Notes under the pieces: model-generated
Database searches by the model: none
What the model was told of the DNA's origin: nothing
What the model saw: the letters and a program-made list of their open reading frames with translations, nothing else
From: an archaeon
GTDB taxonomy: Archaea; Aenigmatarchaeota; Aenigmatarchaeia; GW2011-AR5; GCA-2688965
Assembly: GCA_002688965.1 (NCBI GenBank)
Contig: NZEE01000045.1
Span: 20,997 to 61,342, forward strand
Direction: 5' to 3'
Length of the DNA: 40,346 nucleotides
In this document: positions 1 to 8,481 of the stretch, piece after piece
Layout of the letters: each line of letters starts with the position of its first letter
Position numbering within the stretch: the first letter of the stretch is position 1
Position numbers and translations under genes: made by a program

Positions 1-966
1 TTTTGGAAGTAATTTAGGGTCATCTGGTAGTTTTTTCAAATTCTTCAAAGCAGCTACAGATGCTTTAATCATAACTTCATAATTCTTAATAGCAGAAACT
101 TCTTTTTTCTTTTTTTCCATCTGAGTCAATAATTGCTCCATTCTATCCACAAATTTCTGAGCATTAGCAATATTCTCATCAACAACAGTACCTTTCACAT
201 CTTTAATTTCTCTGTGCTCAACACTTTTTCTAAAGTCAATCACACCTTGCATTATATCAACATATTCCTGCTCAAGAATTCCCTCTTTAACAAGTGTTTC
301 TCCAAGAACTCTAGGAGTATTCTTAGGTGCAGGTGGTGTTATTCCAGAATACATTAATACCGCTTGTGAAGAATTAAGCATTGCATAATAAACATCTTCT
401 GCAATTAAATATAATTTAGTAGTTTTAGCTCTTTCAATTTTCTTAGGAGCTCCATGCATAAACTGTTCTACAGCCTCAATAGTCATTGGAATCTTACCAG
501 CTTCTAACAGTTTTCTAACAGGAATAAAGAAACCAGTATCAAATAAAGCCCACCCATCTCTTACAATAGTATAAAGTAAAGGATGTCCTATTCTAGCCAT
601 GTCCCAAAACTCTGTCAAAGTCCATGAAGGTTGTACAGTTATATCTTTTGATATTTTCTTAGCTATTACTCTAATATCAGCATCAAAATTATCATGCATT
701 TCTGGACTAAATCTAGCAATAGTATCATCTATAACAACAAGCATATCAATATCACTTTTTTTATGAAAGTCTCCTCGACTAAATGAACCAAACAAAACAA
801 CTGCTTTAATGAATTGTTTGTATTTTTTCAGAATAATATCAGTATATTTATTAGCTAATTTAAGCTGTTTTTCTCGAAACTGCTTCATTTCAGCCTGATA
901 TTTTTTAGACATTTTCTTTTCCAGAGCTAAATCCTGTGTAACAGCTGCTTTTTCTTTCTTAACCAT
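1..966 (-). CDS. Nucleotidyltransferase-domain protein, 3' end outside window
   Basis: The frame starts with ATG at 966 (MVKKEKAAVTQD) and stays open for 322 codons to base 1, so the C-terminus is missing. A Pol-beta-type minimal nucleotidyltransferase core is visible: GSFSRGD at about residues 60-66 followed by SDIDMLV at about 71-77, with the paired acidic residues that bind metal in this superfamily. A basic helical N-terminus of about 45 residues precedes it. After the core comes a long, mostly helical region rich in K and E that may be a HEPN-like or substrate-binding domain. In archaea such fused proteins are usually uncharacterised; the substrate (nucleotide, protein or antibiotic) cannot be told from sequence. 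It is a minus-strand gene 60 bp downstream of the TIM-barrel gene and may share its transcript. Domain call fairly sure, role unknown. Confidence 0.8.
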   Translation of the reverse strand, partial: MVKKEKAAVTQDLALEKKMSKKYQAEMKQFREKQLKLANKYTDIILKKYKQFIKAVVLFGSFSRGDFHKKSDIDMLVVIDDTIARFSPEMHDNFDADIRVIAKKISKDITVQPSWTLTEFWDMARIGHPLLYTIVRDGWALFDTGFFIPVRKLLEAGKIPMTIEAVEQFMHGAPKKIERAKTTKLYLIAEDVYYAMLNSSQAVLMYSGITPPAPKNTPRVLGETLVKEGILEQEYVDIMQGVIDFRKSVEHREIKDVKGTVVDENIANAQKFVDRMEQLLTQMEKKKKEVSAIKNYEVMIKASVAALKNLKKLPDDPKLLPK

Positions 967-1025
967 ACTAAAACCCCAAATATACTATTACTGATTATGT
1001 TCTCACAAAAAGACTTTTAAACTTC

Positions 1026-2954
1026 TTATTTGAACTTTTCTTTTCGCCATTCCATTCCTTTACCTTTTTCAACAGCTTGAGAACTCAAATAACCATGCTC
1101 TTGTTCAGGAACTGCAAGCATTCCTTTCAAAGGTTCATATGCATGTTCTCTTATTGCAGTCATTTGTTGTGCTGCAAATGATTTATCAATTCCAAAGAAT
1201 TCTTCAGGCAGGTCCTCTGGTTTAGTTCCTTTCATAAGTTCTTTATTTATCCTTCTAAATGCAATAGCACTATCCTGTACACCATACGAACCCATCTCCC
1301 ATACCCAATAAGCATTCTTAACACCAGCTTTTCTCAGTTTGTAAATGTAACGATATATGATATACATATCATATGACATTGGTACAATATTTCCATGAGC
1401 TCCTTTAACAGGACGAGGTGCATTAATGTGCAAACAACGGACATATTTACCTAATTGATCATCTTCTAAATTCTCAGCTTCTTTTTCAGGATCAACATAA
1501 TTAGTTAACAAATGCTCAAAATCCATACAATACGACATATGGTCACTATCAATTGCTTTAACAATCTTAACATGGTCAGTTGCCTTAATTATTCGCAATT
1601 CACCAGGTGGAGCACCTGCTTCACCATATCCACCAGGCATATTTGTTTCAATAAATATATGTACTTTATTATCTTTACAATATTCCAAAACTGACTTGTG
1701 CTCTTCAGAATCTTTGTCAAACATATCATTTTTTTTATCAACAGGAACACCAATATCTTTAGTAGAAGTAGTAAGATGTCCTTCAATATATTTTCCAGCG
1801 ACAGCAGTAATTATATCTTTTATAGTATCCATCATTTTTTGTGTTTTATCTCGGGAAGTGTCTGCATCATAAATAATATCATCTGGATCACTTGAATCTG
1901 ATACAATAGATTTCCATAATTTATCACCTGTGTTATACATCCATTTTGCAATAACATGATAAGCAACTGCTTCATCACATTCTGCCCCATGTTCAACCCA
2001 ATATCTGAATATATCATAGAAATCGTACCTGTCAGTATACTCTTCAACAGAAACAAGAGTATTATATATTTTATAATCCCCATCACTCATGTACTTTTTA
2101 ACAAGATCTCTAACAGAACGAAGTCCGTGAAGTTCTGTTATATCTTGTGTCATAATCTCTCCAATTCTACGTTCAAGTGCTTCTTTATGTCTTATTAAAT
2201 CAAATCTTTCTGGATCTTTTTTCAAAACCGCATCAATTTCAGCTAACTCCTTTTCCTCATGAGATATAAAATCTTTTTTAACTTGGTCTTGATATTTTCT
2301 CAGAACTTCTCTCCATACTTTTTCTGCATTCATTTTAGCAGCTTTGAATCCAAACCCTTTTCGTGCCTGATCATCAAAATATGTTACAACACCAACATCA
2401 CCAGAAGTTCCCATTGTTCTAAACAAAACATTAATAAACTTAGCCATAAACCAATTCTTCATATCATTATCTTCAATAAATTGTCCTAAATTTTGTCCAT
2501 TCCATGCAGCCATTTTACCCATCCTCAATCGTTGACCAATTTCAGTTGTTATACCAGGACGAGAATTTGAAGAAGTATGGAATAAAACAAATTTAGATTT
2601 CATTCTTTCAGCACCAGCAACAGCACCATAAACCAATTGCTCATGATTTTGTTTCCATTGATATGCATCAGCTAAACATAAATCCATTGAAACTGGTAAA
2701 TGCAAACCAACTTCCATTCCTTGAGAATCTTTGATATGTTGAACTTGTTTTGTAATATCAGGCTCAAACATTTCAGAAAGTTCTTCAAAATCTATTTCAG
2801 CAAATTCAAAACCTAAACGGGCAGCTTTTGTAATTTTTCTAGCAAGTCCCATGTATGTTAATCGAGCATCCCCTTGTTCAAATGATGCAAACCCAGGAGT
2901 AACTGATAAAATATATCCTTTTGGTCTATTATCACTATCCCATTCTGGAGCCAT
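1026..2954 (-). CDS. Large xylose-isomerase-like TIM-barrel protein
   Basis: A 642-residue protein whose beginning and end resemble the AP-endonuclease-2/xylose isomerase-like TIM-barrel superfamily. Early strands include the region around VGLHLPVSMDL (about residues 82-92) and FVLFHTSS (about 122-129). Late strands include IFIETNMPGGYGEAG (about 435-449), SYCMDFEHLL, CLHINAPRPVKGAHG and YWVWEMGSYG, with His, Glu and Asp residues where metal ligands would sit. A long, charged helical insertion (roughly residues 200-420) makes it about twice the length of a usual family member. Whether it is an isomerase, epimerase or nuclease cannot be told. It starts 4 bp after the stop of the upstream 515-residue gene, so the two are very likely cotranscribed and may work together. 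No signal peptide is seen. Fold moderately sure, reaction unknown. Confidence 0.75.
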   Translation of the reverse strand: MAPEWDSDNRPKGYILSVTPGFASFEQGDARLTYMGLARKITKAARLGFEFAEIDFEELSEMFEPDITKQVQHIKDSQGMEVGLHLPVSMDLCLADAYQWKQNHEQLVYGAVAGAERMKSKFVLFHTSSNSRPGITTEIGQRLRMGKMAAWNGQNLGQFIEDNDMKNWFMAKFINVLFRTMGTSGDVGVVTYFDDQARKGFGFKAAKMNAEKVWREVLRKYQDQVKKDFISHEEKELAEIDAVLKKDPERFDLIRHKEALERRIGEIMTQDITELHGLRSVRDLVKKYMSDGDYKIYNTLVSVEEYTDRYDFYDIFRYWVEHGAECDEAVAYHVIAKWMYNTGDKLWKSIVSDSSDPDDIIYDADTSRDKTQKMMDTIKDIITAVAGKYIEGHLTTSTKDIGVPVDKKNDMFDKDSEEHKSVLEYCKDNKVHIFIETNMPGGYGEAGAPPGELRIIKATDHVKIVKAIDSDHMSYCMDFEHLLTNYVDPEKEAENLEDDQLGKYVRCLHINAPRPVKGAHGNIVPMSYDMYIIYRYIYKLRKAGVKNAYWVWEMGSYGVQDSAIAFRRINKELMKGTKPEDLPEEFFGIDKSFAAQQMTAIREHAYEPLKGMLAVPEQEHGYLSSQAVEKGKGMEWRKEKFK

Positions 2955-2958
2955 TTAA

Positions 2959-4506
2959 TCACTGTCCATATCCTATCTTAGTTTTCAAAAATTTAACAAT
3001 TGGAAGATATCTTGAAACTGCTACTCTTTTCAAATACCATTTAACTATTCTGTCATTAAAGTCCCGTTCATACGGACCTCGTCCTTTAAATAATTGAAAA
3101 TTGTGTCCAATTCCACTAAAAGCATTAGCTAATTTTGAAGACACATTATTTTTTTGTTCTTTCAATACTATAGCATCTCCTTCTATCTCATGATGAACAC
3201 CAAGCAAATCATTAACATATCTTTCCATTTCCTCTTCCTTAGCAGCTTTCTCAAGCAATTTACACATTACAGCATTATTGCTGAAATGAAATCCTTTTGT
3301 TGAAAAAACTGTATCTTCAAGTTCAGAGCCATTAGCAAGTTTAAGATTTGTTCGTTTGGATTCTAATATAACAAACGCATAATACAATTTGTTTGCTTTA
3401 ACTTGTCCCTTTTCTTCAAGTTCCTTACATTTATTATCTATCCATTTTTCAGTTATCCACGGATATTCAGTTATCAAACCATGGTCAGGATGAAATATCA
3501 AATTTTTCTTAATAAATGAATCACATAAATCAACAGGATGTCTTGCAATTTCTTCACCAGGATATTTATGTAATTCATATGGAGTTGTAGTTTTCCATGC
3601 CCATATTTTTATTGTATCTTCTGATGTAGCTTGTCCTGCAGAATGGTACCAATTACTAACAGAGCCTTTTCTATAACTAGGACGATTTAATCCCTCTTCA
3701 AGTAATTTATGTTTTGCAATATACGGTTTCAACCATTCTCTATATTGTTCAACACTTGTCTCTCTACTTTTTACAAGCTCACTAAGTCTAACATATCTTC
3801 CTTTAACTTCCTGCCCAAATAATTTATTTCTCCATTCACTATAAGCTCTCCATTTTGTTTTCAACATATTTTTCTCAACTTTTGGTAAACTACTCAAATG
3901 CTCATCTTTTTTCAAAGAATCTTCTGATTCCATTTCATAGAAATCCTGAACTATTGTGGGCATTATATTTTTCTGTTGCATAAATGACATACTTAATCGT
4001 CCAGCACCTTCTGCAGCACCACCAGCATAGAAATCAACCTGATCAACAAATATTGTTTTCATACTATGCTCATCTGGAGTACCAGTTTCAACAAATTTAC
4101 CATTTTCATATTTCAACCCAAGATAATCAAGAAATTCCTGATATTTTCGCTGATCATGTAATAATAATTCATAATCAGACATTGCTTGTGAAGCACTTCT
4201 AAGCCCTTCTTTAATTTTTCCTTCAATTGCTTCTTTTTGAGTTTTAGTTATTTGATAATATTGAGCATGAACAGGAGAAACTTCAAGATATTCATCAGCT
4301 TTACAAGTAAGCCATTCTTGCTTTCCTAACCAAAACATAAGACTATACCATATTCCACTTAGTTGGCCAGGAGGAGAAGTCCAATCCATTTTAGTAATAA
4401 GTTCTAATGGTGCCATAACATGAATTCTTCCCATATGATCCATTGTAAATCTTCCAGCTGCACCAGCCTTTTCCTTCATAATTTCGCTATCATTCATCAA
4501 AAACAT
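2959..4506 (-). CDS. Conserved-looking 515-residue protein of unknown function
   Basis: I do not recognise this family. The protein is soluble, without clear membrane segments, rich in aromatic and charged residues. The most distinctive stretch is FYAGGAAEGAGRLSMSFMQQ (about residues 172-191), a glycine-rich turn followed by an amphipathic helix, which looks like a conserved functional site. Other notable parts are a Trp-rich N-terminal region (WTSPPGQLSGIWYSLMFW) and a helical C-terminus with FSGIGHNFQLFKGRGPYERD. The first ATG at 4506 gives MFLMNDSE; the fourth codon is another ATG and is an equally good start. It lies just upstream of the large TIM-barrel gene (4-bp gap, same strand), suggesting a two-gene operon and a joint role. 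Confidence 0.7.
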   Translation of the reverse strand: MFLMNDSEIMKEKAGAAGRFTMDHMGRIHVMAPLELITKMDWTSPPGQLSGIWYSLMFWLGKQEWLTCKADEYLEVSPVHAQYYQITKTQKEAIEGKIKEGLRSASQAMSDYELLLHDQRKYQEFLDYLGLKYENGKFVETGTPDEHSMKTIFVDQVDFYAGGAAEGAGRLSMSFMQQKNIMPTIVQDFYEMESEDSLKKDEHLSSLPKVEKNMLKTKWRAYSEWRNKLFGQEVKGRYVRLSELVKSRETSVEQYREWLKPYIAKHKLLEEGLNRPSYRKGSVSNWYHSAGQATSEDTIKIWAWKTTTPYELHKYPGEEIARHPVDLCDSFIKKNLIFHPDHGLITEYPWITEKWIDNKCKELEEKGQVKANKLYYAFVILESKRTNLKLANGSELEDTVFSTKGFHFSNNAVMCKLLEKAAKEEEMERYVNDLLGVHHEIEGDAIVLKEQKNNVSSKLANAFSGIGHNFQLFKGRGPYERDFNDRIVKWYLKRVAVSRYLPIVKFLKTKIGYGQ

Positions 4507-4579
4507 TAAACACTACCTCTACTACTAAATCTAATTACATTGTTCTCTAATTTATCATTCTCTGAGGTGGTATAAATAT

Positions 4580-4936
4580 TTAGAAAAAGAGGAGATATGC
4601 TCCAATTATAATCAATATTATTCCCATAAAGATCCCGGTTTTAGCCATTCCTTGAGTTTGGTACTCACCCATTGCTCCAGGAAAGCCAACAATCATGAAT
4701 ATACCTACGCCAAGCAATACCAAACCAATTATTTTCTGGATTATGAAAAATACTCCAACAGAGGACACAAAAAGCCAACCGCCAATAATAATCAAAACAA
4801 CGGAAATAATCAACATAGCTGTCGCTTTAGTGTCATTCATCTTTGTATCACCCATAAAAAATATAGTAAGAACGCCAAATGCCACTAAAATAGCAGCAAC
4901 AATGACATCAATAATAGCAGCACCTAAAATTGGCAT
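4580..4936 (-). CDS. Small four-helix membrane protein
   Basis: A 118-residue, very hydrophobic protein with four predicted membrane segments at roughly residues 5-28, 38-60, 64-86 and 97-118. The only polar stretches are short loops (GDTKMNDTK after helix 1 and GAMGEYQTQGMAK between helices 3 and 4). The pattern resembles small archaeal membrane proteins of unknown role; no catalytic or ligand-binding motif is visible. Its start at 4936 lies just after an AT-rich region that may hold divergent promoters for it and the gene at 5015. Reading frame is secure because the hydrophobic periodicity runs the full length; function unknown. Confidence 0.7.
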   Translation of the reverse strand: MPILGAAIIDVIVAAILVAFGVLTIFFMGDTKMNDTKATAMLIISVVLIIIGGWLFVSSVGVFFIIQKIIGLVLLGVGIFMIVGFPGAMGEYQTQGMAKTGIFMGIILIIIGAYLLFF

Positions 4937-5014
4937 ACATATAATTTAGATTGCATATTTATAAAGGTGCTAAGAAAAAGATAAACAGAGAAGATGTAAT
5001 TAAAGGTGTAAAGG

Positions 5015-5521
5015 ATGGTTTGGGCAAGAACAAGACTCTCTATATGGGACTATGTATTTGAACCAGTAAAACAAATAGCTATAAATTATACTGGAAAATC
5101 ACCTGAAAAATTCTATAAAAAAATTAATGAACTCATAAGAACCGTATATGCTGTTCCAGAAGGATATGTACAGGAAAAATCATATGATTGGCAGAAAACT
5201 AAAGATGGTGAAAAATTCAATATTTCATGGGAAGTAAATAAAATGTTTGACCAATTTTCATATTTATTAGTTGAAATTGAGTTTAGAGGTTCAGAAAGTG
5301 GTGGCGGAGGAAAAGCAAGTATTGTAATTAAACCTCGTGTTATTACAGAATATCCTCAAGATAGCGTCTGGCAACAAAGTATATTCTACGAAATGGTAAG
5401 ACGTTTTTGGCATTCAATGTTTTATCATAAAAAGAGAATGCAATATCTGGACCGTGCACGTGAACTTGTCACAAACTTTGAAACTGAACTAAAGCATTTT
5501 GCAGAAGAATTAAGAGCTTAG
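5015..5521 (+). CDS. Unknown 168-residue protein, paralogue of the next gene
   Basis: The start ATG at 5015 follows a ribosome-site-like AAAGGTGT about 6 bp upstream. No known family is recognised. The protein is alpha/beta in pattern: an N-terminal half with WDYVFEPVKQ and a Trp/Tyr-rich middle, a Gly-rich hairpin (SESGGGGKAS, about residues 90-99), then strands ending in VITEY, and a C-terminal helix starting RRFWHSMFYHKKRMQYLDRA. The next gene (5544-6053) shares this arrangement: the K-MD-WS/FS motif, a glycine-rich turn, a strand ending in TEY, and an aromatic-rich RMFYxKxRRMY helix. They look like tandem duplicates, 22 bp apart, probably cotranscribed. The two may form a heteromer (inference). 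Confidence 0.7.
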   Translation: MVWARTRLSIWDYVFEPVKQIAINYTGKSPEKFYKKINELIRTVYAVPEGYVQEKSYDWQKTKDGEKFNISWEVNKMFDQFSYLLVEIEFRGSESGGGGKASIVIKPRVITEYPQDSVWQQSIFYEMVRRFWHSMFYHKKRMQYLDRARELVTNFETELKHFAEELRA

Positions 5522-5543
5522 CCAAACTGGAGGCTATTTTTAG

Positions 5544-6053
5544 ATGTATAAAGAGATAAAACATAAAATAAAAATTTCTGATGATTTATTAGCGCCAGCA
5601 AGTAAATACGTTGTGAAATTTCAAGGAAACAAACCATTTGCTGCCATAGATATGCTTCAAGGAGTTGTCAAAAATATTCTTCACGTTAGTTCAAAAGATT
5701 TCTGGGAAGAAGATATCAGATGGGACATAAACACAGAACCAAGAGAATTTTTCACAATATTAAAGGCTAGGAAAAAAATGGATAAATGGTCTATGATCAA
5801 TCTAAAATTTACCGCAATAGGAGATCAAAGCAGCAAAGATGGTGTAGGTAAATTAACAATTGAAATTGAAGGAACTCTTGATACAGAGTATTCTTATAGC
5901 AACTTCATACAAAGAGGAACATGGTGGTCATTTAACAGAATGTTCTATTACAAACAAAGACGCATGTATATTGATGAAGGAGCAGATTTTACCAAAAAAA
6001 TAAAAGAAGAAGTACAAAGAAAACTCGGAATATTACCAGAAGGACAGATATAG
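5544..6053 (+). CDS. Unknown 169-residue protein, paralogue of the preceding gene
   Basis: A 169-residue soluble protein with the same layout as its upstream neighbour: an N-terminal K-rich strand region, a predicted helix (AIDMLQGVVKNIL), a Trp-rich strand (WEEDIRWDIN), the KKMDKWSMINLKF strand, a Gly-containing turn (SSKDGVGK), a strand ending in DTEYSY, and an aromatic basic helix (WWSFNRMFYYKQRRMY). A GGAGG ribosome site lies at 5529-5533, upstream of the ATG at 5544. No catalytic motif or membrane segment is visible. The neighbourhood does not reveal a pathway. The paralogy is seen by eye from pattern, not from an alignment score. Confidence 0.7.
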   Translation: MYKEIKHKIKISDDLLAPASKYVVKFQGNKPFAAIDMLQGVVKNILHVSSKDFWEEDIRWDINTEPREFFTILKARKKMDKWSMINLKFTAIGDQSSKDGVGKLTIEIEGTLDTEYSYSNFIQRGTWWSFNRMFYYKQRRMYIDEGADFTKKIKEEVQRKLGILPEGQI

Positions 6054-6064
6054 CCGTTTTTTTC

Positions 6065-6074
6065 TATATATATA
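6065..6074 (+). promoter_or_regulatory. TATA element for the 6097 gene
   Basis: An uninterrupted alternating TA tract sits with its centre about 27 bp before the ATG at 6097. That is the distance expected for an archaeal TATA box driving a leaderless transcript. No ribosome-site-like sequence lies between it and the ATG. Confidence 0.55.
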
Positions 6075-6096
6075 CTATTCATTCTCATTAAATATT

Positions 6097-6594
6097 ATGG
6101 GATTACTTAGTGCAGTTAAAAATAAGATTATTCATCGAGATGAAGGAATGGATATGGGTGGACCAGATGAAATTCGTTCACATGTTCTTGGAGAACCACC
6201 AAATGATTTTGCAGAACCTATGCCACCACAATCAAGATATGCTCCTCCTGCATTATCAAGAATGGATCCTGTAAGAACTCATAATATTGGCCCAGGACCT
6301 AACGAACCAGCACCTTCTGCTGCTCCAATTGGAAGAACAGCTAATGATTTGATGCCAGCTGACCGCATGGGTAATGAAAACCCAATGTTTTCTCCAGCAC
6401 CTCCATCACCATTTGAACCAGCGCCACCACAAGGACCTCCAACTTTAACAAATCCACCACAACAAAATAATGAAAGAATCATGGAAAAAATAGATTATAT
6501 TCGAGAAGATATTAGATCACTTAAACATGAAATTGAATTAATGAATGAGCGTGTAAAAAACATACAAAATCGTATAGAACATAGAGGATACTAA
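6097..6594 (+). CDS. Proline-rich protein with C-terminal coiled coil
   Basis: A 165-residue protein in three parts. A short basic N-terminus (MGLLSAVKNKIIHRDEG) could bind membrane or partner. A long disordered middle (about residues 20-125) is dominated by Pro, Ala, Asn and Met. The C-terminal 40 residues (MEKIDYIREDIRSLKHEIEL onward) form a clear heptad coiled coil. Such architecture usually means a scaffold or adaptor; the family is not recognised. The stop overlaps the stop of the convergent ABCE1 gene by 4 bp. A TATA element 27 bp upstream suggests a leaderless mRNA. Confidence 0.7.
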   Translation: MGLLSAVKNKIIHRDEGMDMGGPDEIRSHVLGEPPNDFAEPMPPQSRYAPPALSRMDPVRTHNIGPGPNEPAPSAAPIGRTANDLMPADRMGNENPMFSPAPPSPFEPAPPQGPPTLTNPPQQNNERIMEKIDYIREDIRSLKHEIELMNERVKNIQNRIEHRGY

Positions 6595-8423
6595 TTCAAG
6601 AAATATTCTCCTTTCTCTTTCTGCAACTTATCTTTTTGTGAATCTGGCTTATTAGCACGAGGACGGCCAGTAACAGGATCTTTTCTAAATGTAATATCAC
6701 ATTCTTTCAAAAACACATTCAAAGCTTGTTTCAAATTCATACATTTAGCACTACCAGAAACACCGCCTTCACCCTGAAACAACATAGCTCTGTCACTGAC
6801 ATAACTTAAGAACAACAAATCATGGTCAATTACAGCAACAGTCTTATCACCAACTTCAGATAAATTACGCAAAATCTTAGCTAAAGCAAGTCTTTGATCG
6901 ACATCTAAATAAGCAGACGGTTCATCTAACAAATACAAATCAGCGTCTTTAGCAAGCGTTAAAGCAATAGAAACTCTTTGAAGTTCTCCACCAGATAATT
7001 CATTCACATGATTTTCATAAAGAGGCTCAAGTTGAAGTGGATTAATAATTGTATTCTTTTTTTCTGTGGAAAAAATTCCTTTCACAGTAGCTAATAATTG
7101 ATAAACTGTCCCATCAAAATCAGCTGAAATATATTGAGGTTTGTAAGAAATCTCCATCTCCCGATTAACAGTTTTCTTCTCAATATTACCATCAGCCTTA
7201 GATTCACCAGCAATTATCTTCATAAATGTGGTTTTACCAATTCCATTTTGTCCAAATATTCCTAAAACTTCACCTTTATAGATTTCTCCTTTTTCAATAA
7301 CAAGCTCAAACCCGCTCTTACATTTCTTAATTATGTTATCAAATTCTACAAGTGGTTTTGTAATTTTCTCACTACGATGAATATTTGTAAAGAACGTCTT
7401 CTCTCTAATCTTAACATTATCTTCAGATATGTATCCTTCTAAAAATGTGTTAATACCATTTCTAACAGAATGAATCTTAGAAACAATACCATAAACTCCA
7501 GGAGAACCATAAAATATATGAACATTATCTGCAATAATATCCATTGTAGCTAAATCATGCTCAATAACTAAAACATTATTTTCTTCTGATTTCTCACGAA
7601 TAGCTTTAGCCATGTTAATACGCTCACGAACATCTAAATAAGATGACGGCTCATCAAATAAATACAAATCAGCTTTTTTAGCAAGAGCTGCAGTAATAGC
7701 AATTCTCTGAGCTTCACCACCAGAAACAACAGCAACCTTTCTGTCCAATAATTTAGATACATGCATTTTCTCAAGTAATTCTTTAGAAACATCCTTCAAT
7801 AATTCATTAACAGTATCTTCTTTATCCTTATACATTGTTGCTAATCCAGAAACATTCTGAGGTTTTACAGAAACAGTTACAGAACTTTTACTTAGTTTTT
7901 CCAAATAAGTCTGTAACTCAGTACCACGATATATTGTAATTATCTTTTCCCAGTCAACTCCTTCCAAATCACCTAAATTTGGCTTAATCTCTCCTGACAA
8001 TATCTTAAGAGCAGTTGTTTTACCAATACCATTCTGACCCAATAATCCAACTACTCCCTTAGTTGGCATTGGTATTCTAAACAAAGCAAATGCGTTTTCA
8101 TCAAATCTATGTATAGGAGCTTCTTCCAATTGCTGAGGTAAATTAACAACTTGTATAGCTTTGAAAGGACATTTCTTAACACATAATCCACATCCAATAC
8201 ACAATTCTTCATCAATATTCGCCTTTTGCTTTTTCTTAGTATGTTCTTGCCCTGGTTCAGAAACCTTCTCAAGCTCTGACATATGATTATGCTCCATTCT
8301 ATCAACTAACTTAATACACTCTTGTCCAGTTCGATTAACAGGACATACCTTTATGCATTGTAATTGACACTCCCATGGCTTACATTTTTCAAGGTCAATC
8401 GCTGCTATTCTCTTCTTTGACAT
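6591..8423 (-). CDS. abce1: ABCE1/Rli1 ribosome-recycling ATPase
   Basis: ABCE1 splits post-termination ribosomes in archaea and eukaryotes. The 610-residue length and domain order match the family. N-terminal Fe-S domain: cysteines in CKPWECQLQCIKVCP and CIGCGLCVKKCP bind two 4Fe-4S clusters. First ABC domain: Walker A GQNGIGKTT, signature SGGEAQR, Walker B LYLFDEPSSYLD. Second ABC domain: Walker A GQNGIGKTT again, signature SGGELQR, Walker B LYLLDEPSAYLD. The hinge is basic. The start at 8423 (MSKKRIAAIDLEKCKPWEC) is the expected one for the family. It is divergent from the GTPase gene with only about 58 bp between starts, so the two share a promoter region. No odd residues noticed. Confidence 0.97.
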   Translation of the reverse strand: MSKKRIAAIDLEKCKPWECQLQCIKVCPVNRTGQECIKLVDRMEHNHMSELEKVSEPGQEHTKKKQKANIDEELCIGCGLCVKKCPFKAIQVVNLPQQLEEAPIHRFDENAFALFRIPMPTKGVVGLLGQNGIGKTTALKILSGEIKPNLGDLEGVDWEKIITIYRGTELQTYLEKLSKSSVTVSVKPQNVSGLATMYKDKEDTVNELLKDVSKELLEKMHVSKLLDRKVAVVSGGEAQRIAITAALAKKADLYLFDEPSSYLDVRERINMAKAIREKSEENNVLVIEHDLATMDIIADNVHIFYGSPGVYGIVSKIHSVRNGINTFLEGYISEDNVKIREKTFFTNIHRSEKITKPLVEFDNIIKKCKSGFELVIEKGEIYKGEVLGIFGQNGIGKTTFMKIIAGESKADGNIEKKTVNREMEISYKPQYISADFDGTVYQLLATVKGIFSTEKKNTIINPLQLEPLYENHVNELSGGELQRVSIALTLAKDADLYLLDEPSAYLDVDQRLALAKILRNLSEVGDKTVAVIDHDLLFLSYVSDRAMLFQGEGGVSGSAKCMNLKQALNVFLKECDITFRKDPVTGRPRANKPDSQKDKLQKEKGEYFLN

Positions 8424-8481
8424 AACAATCCTTCTTCAATTAATTATTAAAAAACTCCTTAACAAAGACTATTTGGTAAAA

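Noticed and set aside
133..2489. Several plus-strand open frames of 60-84 codons across the first minus-strand genes
   Set aside because: They lie antisense to clear coding sequence, have no promoter or ribosome site, and read as low-complexity hydrophobic shadows of AT-rich codons.
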